From Nitrososphaerota archaeon (lineage in GTDB: Archaea; Thermoproteota; Nitrososphaeria; Nitrososphaerales; Nitrosopumilaceae), in contig JAUWQG010000039.1 in NCBI GenBank assembly GCA_030611185.1, positions 1 to 7,862 on the forward strand: a DNA stretch of 7,862 nt, written 5' to 3'. Numbering within the stretch: position 1 is the stretch's first letter; each line of letters starts with the position of its first letter. The notes under the pieces are model-generated. The model saw only the letters and a list, made by a program, of their open reading frames with translations, ran no database searches and was not told where the DNA came from. Positions 1 through 5,154 of the stretch are shown one piece after another. The translations under genes and the position numbers were made by a program.

Positions 1-375
1 GGTTTCTTGAATTTTCCGTGCATCTGTAAACTGTCTGAATTGTTTTATTTTATTTTCTTCAACTAGATACACATGTGAAAATGAAACATTAAATTTCTTA
101 TTCTGTTTTGAAACACCTTGGTATCTTCCAGTTACCATGACATGGTCTTTCAATACCGATATCTGTTCTGGTATGGCATGAAACTCTTTGAAATGAAATA
201 ACATATTTGGGAAATAGTTTTCAAATACTTGCTTTTTTCCAATGTATGTGCCAGCATTTGGCATTTCATCCATAGTAATCCACTCGATGTTCTCATCACA
301 TAATTCAAGGTAAGTTTTTTCATCTTTATTTTTAAAAGCAATATAGAATTGTTTTATCAATTCTTCCTTTGACAT
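1..375 (-). CDS. SnoaL-like / NTF2-fold protein, C-terminus off the window
   Basis: The frame is open from an ATG at 375 to the left edge, giving 125 residues without a stop. It begins MSKEELIKQFYIAFKNKD, the usual amphipathic first helix of small SnoaL/ketosteroid-isomerase-like proteins. The pattern continues with NAGTYIGKKQVFENYF (about residues 42-57), VMVTGRYQGVSKQNKKF (about 79-95) and a final strand HVYLVEENKIKQFRQFTDA (about 101-119). These match the cone-shaped NTF2-like fold: small helix, G-x-x-V helix, then curved beta strands. Family members are usually 125-140 residues, so only a few residues should be missing. The fold is used by isomerases, hydrolases and non-catalytic binding proteins, so no substrate can be named. 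The gene is divergent from the lyase gene at 596. An AT-rich element 21-30 bases upstream of the ATG fits a leaderless start. Confidence 0.8.
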   Translation of the reverse strand, partial: MSKEELIKQFYIAFKNKDEKTYLELCDENIEWITMDEMPNAGTYIGKKQVFENYFPNMLFHFKEFHAIPEQISVLKDHVMVTGRYQGVSKQNKKFNVSFSHVYLVEENKIKQFRQFTDARKIQET

Positions 376-395
376 GTTGATTTTTTATCTTTGGG

Positions 396-405
396 ATAAT
401 TAACT
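396..405 (-). promoter_or_regulatory. Possible TATA box of the SnoaL-like gene
   Basis: On the minus strand this reads AGTTAATTAT and lies 21-30 bases before the ATG at 375. That is the spacing expected for an archaeal TATA element driving a leaderless transcript. The match is loose and the region is AT-rich, so this is a weak call. Confidence 0.35.
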
Positions 406-544
406 AGTTTACAACAAATCATGCCTATGTCACCCTTTAATCAATCTGGAAAATTTAGGAATAAAAGGAGGGATGTCATTTTTACTGATTGTCGATAAAC
501 TTGTTAACACTTTATGGGAAAACTAGAGCCAAATATCCAAAATC

Positions 545-576
545 ATTTAAAATTTAAGGTCTAAATCATAAATAAT
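545..576 (+). promoter_or_regulatory. Probable promoter of the PEP mutase/isocitrate lyase-family gene
   Basis: Two TATA-like stretches precede the ATG at 596: ATTTAAAATTTAA (545-557) and CATAAATAAT (567-576). The first would give a 5' leader of roughly 15-20 bases, the second an almost leaderless transcript. The sequence does not show which one is used. The rest of the 220-base divergent gap (376-595) holds no convincing gene or structured RNA. Confidence 0.35.
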
Positions 577-595
577 CCTAATTCATTTTCCTTTC

Positions 596-1462
596 ATGGC
601 TAATCTCAAAAAGATGCTAAAATCAAACAAACCAATTGTGATTCCCGGCGTTTATGATGCCATTGGTGCGAAAATTGCAGAAAAAGTTGGTTTTGAGGCA
701 ATGTTCCAAACAGGATATGGTACTTCAGCTACTTTGTTTGGAATGCCTGATTATGGATTTATTGGAGCAACAGAGACTGTAGATAATGCAAGAAGAATTT
801 GTAGAGCTGTATCTGTTCCAGTAATTGTTGATTCAGATACAGGATATGGTAATGCTCTAAGTGTTTGGAAATTAGTACAAGAATTAGAAGCTGCAGGAGC
901 TTCTGGAATTTTTCTAGAAGATCAAAGATGGCCTAAAAGATGTGGTCATATGCAAGGAAAAGAAGTTATCGCACAAGAAGAGTATACTGAAAAATTGGGT
1001 GCAGCAATTGATGCAAGACAAAACAAAGACTTCATAATTGTAGCAAGGACTGATGCAAGAGCTACTGAAGGACTAGATGGTGCAATAGAGAGAGGACTAC
1101 AAAATAAAAAAACAGGAGCAGATGCTGTATTTATTGAAGCACCTAAATCAATTGATGAAATGAAACAAATTGGAAAATCAATCAAAGCACCGTTGGTTGC
1201 AAATATGATTGAAGGTGGTGCAACTCCGCTAAGTTCTGCAGATGCTTTGCATAAGATGGGATTTAACATAATTTTGTATCCACTGTCGGTGTTATTTGCA
1301 AATACTTTTGCAACAATGGATATACTAAAAGAGCTAAAAAAGACAGGAACTACAGCAAAATTCAAACAAAAAGTCGTAAATTTTGATCAATTCAATGACT
1401 TGGTAGAACTACCAAAGTTTAGAAAACTTGAGAAAAAATACGGTTCTACTAAAAGAGAATAA
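596..1462 (+). CDS. Isocitrate lyase/PEP mutase superfamily lyase (2-methylisocitrate or alkylmalate lyase type)
   Basis: This is a 288-residue (alpha/beta)8-barrel enzyme that likely cleaves a C-C bond in a Mg2+-bound 2-hydroxy di- or tricarboxylate. Seen directly: IPGVYDAIGAKIAEKVGF near the N-terminus, the metal-binding strand VDSDTGYGN (78-86), LEDQ (107-110), the catalytic loop KRCGH (114-118) with C116 as the general acid/base, ARTDAR (150-155) and NMIEGGATP (203-211). The KRCGH loop argues against a true PEP mutase, which has EDKxxxxxNS instead. The length fits 2-methylisocitrate lyase, dimethylmalate lyase and petal-death-protein types and is too short for classical isocitrate lyase (over 400 residues). 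From memory, the EDQxWPKxCGHMxGKEV stretch looks closest to the plant petal-death-protein/alkylmalate lyase branch. The substrate is unresolved. The gene stands alone and converges on alba. Confidence 0.88.
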   Translation: MANLKKMLKSNKPIVIPGVYDAIGAKIAEKVGFEAMFQTGYGTSATLFGMPDYGFIGATETVDNARRICRAVSVPVIVDSDTGYGNALSVWKLVQELEAAGASGIFLEDQRWPKRCGHMQGKEVIAQEEYTEKLGAAIDARQNKDFIIVARTDARATEGLDGAIERGLQNKKTGADAVFIEAPKSIDEMKQIGKSIKAPLVANMIEGGATPLSSADALHKMGFNIILYPLSVLFANTFATMDILKELKKTGTTAKFKQKVVNFDQFNDLVELPKFRKLEKKYGSTKRE

Positions 1463-1474
1463 AAATAAAAATTA
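1459..1474 (-). terminator. T-rich terminator of alba
   Basis: On the minus strand the sequence just after the alba stop is TAATTTTTATTTTTAT, a double T-tract starting about 17 bases past the stop codon. Archaeal RNA polymerase ends transcription at such T-tracts without a hairpin. It overlaps the stop codon of the convergent lyase gene. Confidence 0.5.
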
Positions 1475-1490
1475 CAAGGTGGAATCTAGA

Positions 1491-1772
1491 TTAGTTTCTC
1501 TTGATTTCAATTTCTATTGTTGAAACGTTTCTGGTTTTACCATCTTGTGACTCTAACGCTTCAGAGCCAATTTTAATTTCACCGACAGCGTAGCCTGCAT
1601 TTTCTGTTTTGCGCGCAACGATTTGGGCAACGTCTACAGCACGTCCAATGCTCATTCCCCTAGCTTTGATGTTGACGGAAGGTAAGTTTGCCAATTGAAT
1701 TAGGGCAGATGTAACATATGCCATCAACGGTTTTTTACCAATGAATACTGTGTCTCTTGTTTCGGTTGACAT
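1491..1772 (-). CDS. alba: Alba DNA/RNA-binding chromatin protein
   Basis: A complete 93-residue Alba (Sac10b) protein, the usual family length. The diagnostic N-terminal block FIGKKPLMAYVTSAL (10-24) contains the lysine pair K13-K14. These correspond to the DNA-contacting lysines near position 16 of Sulfolobus Alba, one of which is acetylated to tune affinity. IKARGMSIGRAVDVAQIVARK follows at 35-55, forming the helix that packs the dimer and carries RNA/DNA contacts, and the protein ends in a charged strand, IEIEIKRN. The protein coats DNA as dimers and also binds RNA. It is monocistronic: a divergent HEAT-repeat gene lies upstream and a convergent lyase gene downstream. The ATG is followed by a well-formed N-terminus and preceded at leaderless spacing by an AT-rich element. 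Confidence 0.96.
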   Translation of the reverse strand: MSTETRDTVFIGKKPLMAYVTSALIQLANLPSVNIKARGMSIGRAVDVAQIVARKTENAGYAVGEIKIGSEALESQDGKTRNVSTIEIEIKRN

Positions 1773-1793
1773 GAGGACTTTGGTATTTAAGGA

Positions 1794-1802
1794 TAATTTA
1801 AA
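1794..1802 (-). promoter_or_regulatory. alba: Probable TATA box of alba
   Basis: TTTAAATTA on the minus strand lies 22-30 bases before the alba ATG (1772), which is canonical for a leaderless archaeal transcript. A second AT stretch (TTAAATA, 1784-1790) is too close to the start to serve as the TATA box of an mRNA containing the whole gene. Confidence 0.45.
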
Positions 1803-1888
1803 GCTAGGAGAGGTTTTTTGTTCTAGAAAAATGAAATTTTAAAAAAATGTAATTATTATTAGTATGATATTGCTATTATAATAATAAG

Positions 1889-2443
1889 TTGGGGCAAAAA
1901 ATTAAAATTTTAGATTCTGGCACAAGTAAAGAAAAAATCAAAATTTTAGAAAGATTGGAATCTACAGATAATTTTAAAATTATTAAAAAAATAATAAGTT
2001 GTTTAGATGATTCAGATATCAAAGTAAGAGGAGAAGCATTCAGCTCTTTGGTTTTAAATAAAAAAAAAATTTCAAATTTATTAATTGACAGTCTTAAAAA
2101 TTCCAGTAAAAATATTAGAGGATTTGGAGCTTTGGTTTTAGCAAATAGAAATGACACGGATTCCATTCCTGCAATCATTAATCTCGTAAAAGATGAAAGC
2201 TCCATGGTACGGTCTTGTGCATTGGGATCTTTGGGTCATTTAAGAGCAGGAGAAGCAAAGAATACAGTTCATAATTGTATTTTAGATTCTAATATTGAAG
2301 TGAGAAAAAGTGCATTACAAGCTATGATAAATCTTGAAGAAGAAATTTCAGAGAAGGAAATTTTAGAAATTTCAAAAGAGAAAGACTCAGAATTAGAGCA
2401 ACTAATGTTTAAATTAAAAAAAAGTGGACCGGAAGGGATTTGA
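1889..2443 (+). CDS. Small HEAT-repeat (PBS-lyase type) protein, TTG start
   Basis: A 184-residue protein made almost entirely of about 31-residue two-helix repeats. Four are visible at roughly 28-57, 61-91, 92-122 and 123-154, recognisable by D-s-x-x-x-V/I-R followed by A-L-x-x-L (for example DSDIKVRGEA, ESSMVRSCALGSLG, DSNIEVRKSALQAM). Such solenoids act as protein-binding scaffolds; no catalytic residues are seen and the partner is unknown. TTG at 1889 is the only plausible start: the frame has a stop at 1865-1867 and no ATG before the first repeat. The last six codons (SGPEGI) and the stop lie inside the antisense of the tRNA-Ala gene, so the extreme C-terminus is a by-product of tRNA sequence. 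The gene is divergent from alba. The AT-rich spacer between them carries a 9-bp inverted repeat (1853-1861 and 1879-1887) of low complexity. Confidence 0.8.
   Translation: MGQKIKILDSGTSKEKIKILERLESTDNFKIIKKIISCLDDSDIKVRGEAFSSLVLNKKKISNLLIDSLKNSSKNIRGFGALVLANRNDTDSIPAIINLVKDESSMVRSCALGSLGHLRAGEAKNTVHNCILDSNIEVRKSALQAMINLEEEISEKEILEISKEKDSELEQLMFKLKKSGPEGI
2416..2423 (-). terminator. Oligo-T terminator of the tRNA-Ala gene
   Basis: Eight consecutive T residues on the minus strand begin two bases after the discriminator base of the tRNA. This is a strong archaeal T-tract terminator. On the plus strand the same bases encode lysines near the C-terminus of the HEAT-repeat protein, so the terminator is embedded in an antisense coding region. 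Confidence 0.65.
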
Positions 2444-2498
2444 ACCCTCGATCCGATGCATGCCATGCACCTATCCTACCGGACTAGACGACCGGCCC
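2425..2498 (-). tRNA. tRNA-Ala (anticodon GGC)
   Basis: A 74-base cloverleaf folds by eye. The acceptor arm is GGGCCGG with CCGGTCC, including the G3:U70 wobble pair that is the universal alanine identity element. The D arm is GTCT/GGAT with G18-G19 in the loop. The anticodon stem is GGTGC/GCATC with loop ATGGCAT, giving U33 and anticodon GGC (reads GCC/GCU). The variable loop is five bases. The T arm is GAGGG/CCCTT with loop TTCAAAT, and the discriminator base is A73. No intron is seen. CCA is not encoded (the next bases are C then T-tract), so it must be added by the CCA-adding enzyme. The 3' end overlaps the last 19 bases of the convergent HEAT-repeat gene. Confidence 0.96.
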
Positions 2499-2502
2499 GC
2501 TT

Positions 2503-2516
2503 GTCAGTATCCTGAC
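2503..2516 (-). repeat. Small inverted repeat in the tRNA 5' leader
   Basis: GTCAG and CTGAC flank a four-base spacer, starting five bases before the first base of the tRNA. It could form a 5-bp hairpin in the pre-tRNA leader or be a chance palindrome. Confidence 0.3.
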
Positions 2517-2590
2517 CGAATTACGTTTTTCAAATTGGTTATTAACGTTTAGCTGTTGATACAAATTATTTGCAAATGATTAGCACAAGA

Positions 2591-2597
2591 TATTTAA
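2591..2597 (+). promoter_or_regulatory. TATA box of the ferredoxin-NADP reductase gene
   Basis: TATTTAA, preceded by purine-rich AAG (a plausible BRE), lies 26-32 bases before the ATG at 2623. This is the ideal position for a leaderless transcript starting at that ATG, and it decides the start choice against the TTG nine bases upstream. Confidence 0.6.
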
Positions 2598-2622
2598 CCA
2601 TACATTTCCTTGATTGTACCGT

Positions 2623-3468
2623 ATGGTAGTAGATAATGAAGCAACTATTACGTATATTCAATTACTAAAAGAAGATCTTCTAATAATGCGGCTAGTTCCA
2701 GATGAGGGACCTGTACCAGAATACAAAGCTGGACAATTCATTACACTAGGATTACCAAATCCTGCGGAGAATGATAAAATTGTTAGAAGAGCATATTCAA
2801 TTGCATCTCATCCAGAAAATAAAGATTACATTGAGCTTGTAATTAGATGGGTCAGAAAACCACTTCCAGGTAGATTGACCACTCAATTATTCAATGCAAA
2901 AGAAGGGGACAAAATAAAGTGGTTAAAGCCTACAGGTTTGGCACTTTTGATTAATGATACACTTCCAAATGGAGATGCAGATACAAGACGTATTGTTTGT
3001 ATAGGTGGTGGAACTGGTCTTGCACCATTTGTTAGTTTTGCACAGCATTTTCATGCTGTAGGAGATAAAAGAGAAATTATTGTTCTTCATGGCGCAAGTT
3101 ATGTCGATGAGTTAAGCTACAAAGATTTGCTAACTGATTTAGAAAATGAAAGTATTAGAAGAGGAAAAGATGAATGGAATTTTAGATATAGAGCAGCAAT
3201 TAGCAGACCTCAAGAATGGTTTAACAGATCATGGTCTGGTCAAGTAGGAAGAGTTGAAACATTCCTTAGACCAAGAGAAAATGGCGTTTCACCATTAGAA
3301 GAAATGGTTGGGGACAAAATTACAAAAGAAAATACAATCTTTTATTGTTGTGGATGGCAAGGAACAATAGATGGTGTAATGGACTTTTTAGCACCACGAG
3401 GATTTGTTACATATCACCATAAACGTGAAGATGGAAGCTTTGAAGTCAAGGATGAGTCCTACGGATAG
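2623..3468 (+). CDS. Ferredoxin/flavodoxin-NADP(+) reductase family flavoprotein
   Basis: A 281-residue two-domain FNR-type enzyme that exchanges electrons between NAD(P)H and a ferredoxin or flavodoxin, probably in the cytosol. The FAD-binding beta barrel shows YKAGQFITLGLP (34-45) and the R-x-Y-S flavin motif RAYSIAS (56-62). The nucleotide-binding domain has IGGGTGLAPFVS (127-138) and the C-terminal cysteine-glycine motif YCCGWQG (241-247), where C243-G244 sits over the nicotinamide. The tail continues past this motif to end KDESYG, recalling the bacterial Fpr type, which also has a tail covering the flavin. The ATG at 2623 was preferred over an in-frame TTG at 2614 because of the TATA box. 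The gene stands alone, with a tRNA gene divergent upstream. NADH versus NADPH preference cannot be read with confidence. Confidence 0.88.
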   Translation: MVVDNEATITYIQLLKEDLLIMRLVPDEGPVPEYKAGQFITLGLPNPAENDKIVRRAYSIASHPENKDYIELVIRWVRKPLPGRLTTQLFNAKEGDKIKWLKPTGLALLINDTLPNGDADTRRIVCIGGGTGLAPFVSFAQHFHAVGDKREIIVLHGASYVDELSYKDLLTDLENESIRRGKDEWNFRYRAAISRPQEWFNRSWSGQVGRVETFLRPRENGVSPLEEMVGDKITKENTIFYCCGWQGTIDGVMDFLAPRGFVTYHHKREDGSFEVKDESYG

Positions 3469-3473
3469 TCACA

Positions 3474-3482
3474 TTTATTTTT
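3474..3482 (+). terminator. T-rich terminator after the reductase gene
   Basis: TTTATTTTT starts five bases after the stop codon, followed by a further TTTT at 3491-3494. This fits factor-independent archaeal termination at T-tracts. Confidence 0.45.
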
Positions 3483-3538
3483 AAAATTAATTTTAGACAT
3501 CTAATTTATAAAATAATTAACCCTGTCTTGTTGCTAAA

Positions 3539-3562
3539 TTTTTCTTATCAAAATGAGAAAAA
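3539..3562. repeat. 10-bp inverted repeat upstream of the nucleotidyltransferase gene
   Basis: TTTTTCTTAT and ATGAGAAAAA are separated by CAAA. As RNA all ten positions pair with one G:U; as DNA it is a near-perfect palindrome. It lies about 40-65 bases before the TTG start at 3604, upstream of the expected TATA region (AAATAT at 3575-3580). That position suits an operator better than a leader hairpin. The role is inferred only from position. Confidence 0.35.
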
Positions 3563-3603
3563 ACTTAATCATTGAAATATGACCCCTTTTAAGCCATTGA
3601 TGA

Positions 3604-4206
3604 TTGACTACAATCCTATATCTAGCACATCTAAATCCACTAACCAATGCACATATTGAAATTATTAATCAGCTAAAAAAAGAAGCAAAAATTGTAAAGG
3701 TCATGCCGGTAATTTTCAAGTTAGGGCAAAAAGAGGTAACAAGTAAAAGTTTTCCATTTAATTTTGAGATTAGAAAAAAAATGATAGAATCTGTATTTGG
3801 TGATTCTGTCTTGATTACCGAAGATTATACCTTTGATGCACCTTTCAAAAAATATTTGCCTCCACTTTTATCTCTCAAATCTTGGAAATTACGAAAAAAG
3901 ATTCTAACAGGAGTAAAAGGAGATTATTATTCCTACACAGGAGATAAAGCTGAAGGATACATGCTAAAAATTTACAGATTAAAACCAAGAATAGGGGAGA
4001 GAAGATCACTTTCTGCAGCATCTGTAAAAGAAAAAATGTATGATTCTGTGAAAGATAAAAAATTAGATTGGAAGGGGCATGTTACTGAAGGTGTGGGAAA
4101 AATTATCGAGGATAATTGGGATGTGATTGAAAAATATTCCAAACTCGAGGACAAAACTAGACGAGTATTAGGTATGAAATTTCCTATAGAAGGTTGGTCC
4201 GAATAG
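3604..4206 (+). CDS. HxGH-type nucleotidyltransferase-like protein (NMN/pantetheine-phosphate adenylyltransferase superfamily), degenerate motif
   Basis: This 200-residue protein has the Rossmann-like fold of small adenylyl/cytidylyltransferases. The N-terminal strand and loop ILYLAHLNPLTNAHIEII aligns with GxFxPxHxGH: P12, T14 and H17 are kept, but both glycines are alanine (A8, A16). Further on are YTGDKAEGYMLKIYRLKPR (111-129) and LSAASVKEKM (136-145), in the place of the ISxTxxR phosphate-binding signature with the arginine replaced by lysine. The substrate cannot be named; NMN, nicotinate mononucleotide, phosphopantetheine or a lipid/alcohol phosphate head group are all possible. TTG at 3604 is forced: the preceding codon is a stop, the motif begins within four residues, and the next in-frame ATG is at residue 34. 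Thirty bases separate it from ilvE, so the two may be co-transcribed. Confidence 0.72.
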   Translation: MTTILYLAHLNPLTNAHIEIINQLKKEAKIVKVMPVIFKLGQKEVTSKSFPFNFEIRKKMIESVFGDSVLITEDYTFDAPFKKYLPPLLSLKSWKLRKKILTGVKGDYYSYTGDKAEGYMLKIYRLKPRIGERRSLSAASVKEKMYDSVKDKKLDWKGHVTEGVGKIIEDNWDVIEKYSKLEDKTRRVLGMKFPIEGWSE

Positions 4207-4236
4207 ATTAAGTACTAAAGACATTGAGATTTTTTT

Positions 4237-5154
4237 GTGAGTCTTCCACTTTCAAAGTATGTTTGGTTTGATGGAAAGTTTGTCACAACTGATAAAGCAA
4301 AGGTTCCAATCACAACACACGCCATACATTATGGCACATCAGTTTTTGAAGGAATTAGAGCATACTGGAATAAAAAAAATCTTTTTGTTTTTAGATTAGA
4401 TGATCATGTAAAAAGATTTAGGAGGTCAGGACAATTTTATAATATTTCACTTAATTTTTCTGATAAAGAAATAAGTGATGCGATAATTGGTATTTGTAAA
4501 AAAAATAAAATAAAAAAATCTTGTTACATTAGACCATTTTATTTTGTTGGAGATTATGGGATAAATCTACATGTGACAGAAAAAGCTCCAACTAATGTTG
4601 CTATTTTTTCATTTCCCTTTGGTGATTTATTTAATAAAAATGGAATTACAGCCGGAGTGGTATCATGGAGAAAATTCTCAGATACATCTACACCACCACA
4701 GGCAAAGATGGGAGGAAATTATCTCAATTCAATAATTGCAACTCAAGAGGCAAAAAGAAACGGATTTGATGAGGCAATTTTACTTGATCATAGTGGAAAT
4801 GTTAGTGAGGCACCTGGTGAGAATATCTTTATTGTAAGAGAAGGTCAACTGATCACCCCTCCCTTATCTTCCTCAGCTCTAGAAGGGATTACAAGAGACG
4901 CAGTAATAAAAATCGGAAAGGATCTTGATATGGACGTATTAGAAAGAGATGTTACCAGAAGCGAATTAATGATTTCTGATGAGATTTTTCTTTCAGGGAC
5001 TGCAGCTGAGATAACCCCTATCATCACCATGGATGGAAAAAAGATTGGTAATGGTAAGCCTGGAAATATTACAAAGAAGATAATGGATGAATATTTAGAC
5101 ATTGTAATGAACAAAAATGATGACTATTCTCATTGGTTAACTCCGGTGTATTAG
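4237..5154 (+). CDS. ilvE: Branched-chain amino acid aminotransferase
   Basis: A 305-residue fold-type IV PLP enzyme that moves the amino group between glutamate and the 2-oxo acids of leucine, isoleucine and valine. Seen: YVWFDGKFV near the N-terminus, THAIHYGTSVFEGIRAY (27-43, the BCAT substrate loop), KMGGNYLNS (157-165) with K157 as the Schiff-base lysine, the PLP-binding EAPGENIF (191-198) with E195, ALEGITR (214-220), SGTAAEITPI (253-262), and a typical HWLTPVY ending. Length and spacing match bacterial and archaeal IlvE. D-amino acid aminotransferase or aminodeoxychorismate lyase are less likely because of the FEGIRAY block. The start is GTG, directly after seven T residues (4230-4236), with no Shine-Dalgarno sequence. 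The next gene begins at the base after its stop codon. Confidence 0.93.
   Translation: MSLPLSKYVWFDGKFVTTDKAKVPITTHAIHYGTSVFEGIRAYWNKKNLFVFRLDDHVKRFRRSGQFYNISLNFSDKEISDAIIGICKKNKIKKSCYIRPFYFVGDYGINLHVTEKAPTNVAIFSFPFGDLFNKNGITAGVVSWRKFSDTSTPPQAKMGGNYLNSIIATQEAKRNGFDEAILLDHSGNVSEAPGENIFIVREGQLITPPLSSSALEGITRDAVIKIGKDLDMDVLERDVTRSELMISDEIFLSGTAAEITPIITMDGKKIGNGKPGNITKKIMDEYLDIVMNKNDDYSHWLTPVY

Noticed and set aside
473..526. A 17-codon reading frame after AGGAGGG in the divergent gap
   Set aside because: The purine run touches the ATG with no spacing, the peptide has no family features, and archaea of this kind mostly use leaderless starts. It is best read as chance.
596..1462. PEP mutase for phosphonate synthesis (as in methylphosphonate-making Nitrosopumilus)
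   Set aside because: The active-site loop is KRCGH, not the EDKxxxxxNS mutase signature, and no phosphonopyruvate decarboxylase or other phosphonate gene is adjacent.
2269..2466. Minus-strand reading frame of about 65 codons through the tRNA
   Set aside because: It begins in the tRNA and runs antisense to the HEAT-repeat gene; the peptide is the typical false translation of a tRNA gene.
2425..2498. tRNA 3' end as an integration (att) site
   Set aside because: I saw no repeat of the tRNA 3' sequence elsewhere in the window, and no integrase or mobile gene. The genes on both sides look like normal residents.
4230..4236. T7 tract before ilvE as a firm terminator of the nucleotidyltransferase gene
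   Set aside because: It touches the ilvE start codon and the genes are only 30 bases apart. It may reduce read-through, but the sequence does not show separate transcription units clearly enough to annotate it.
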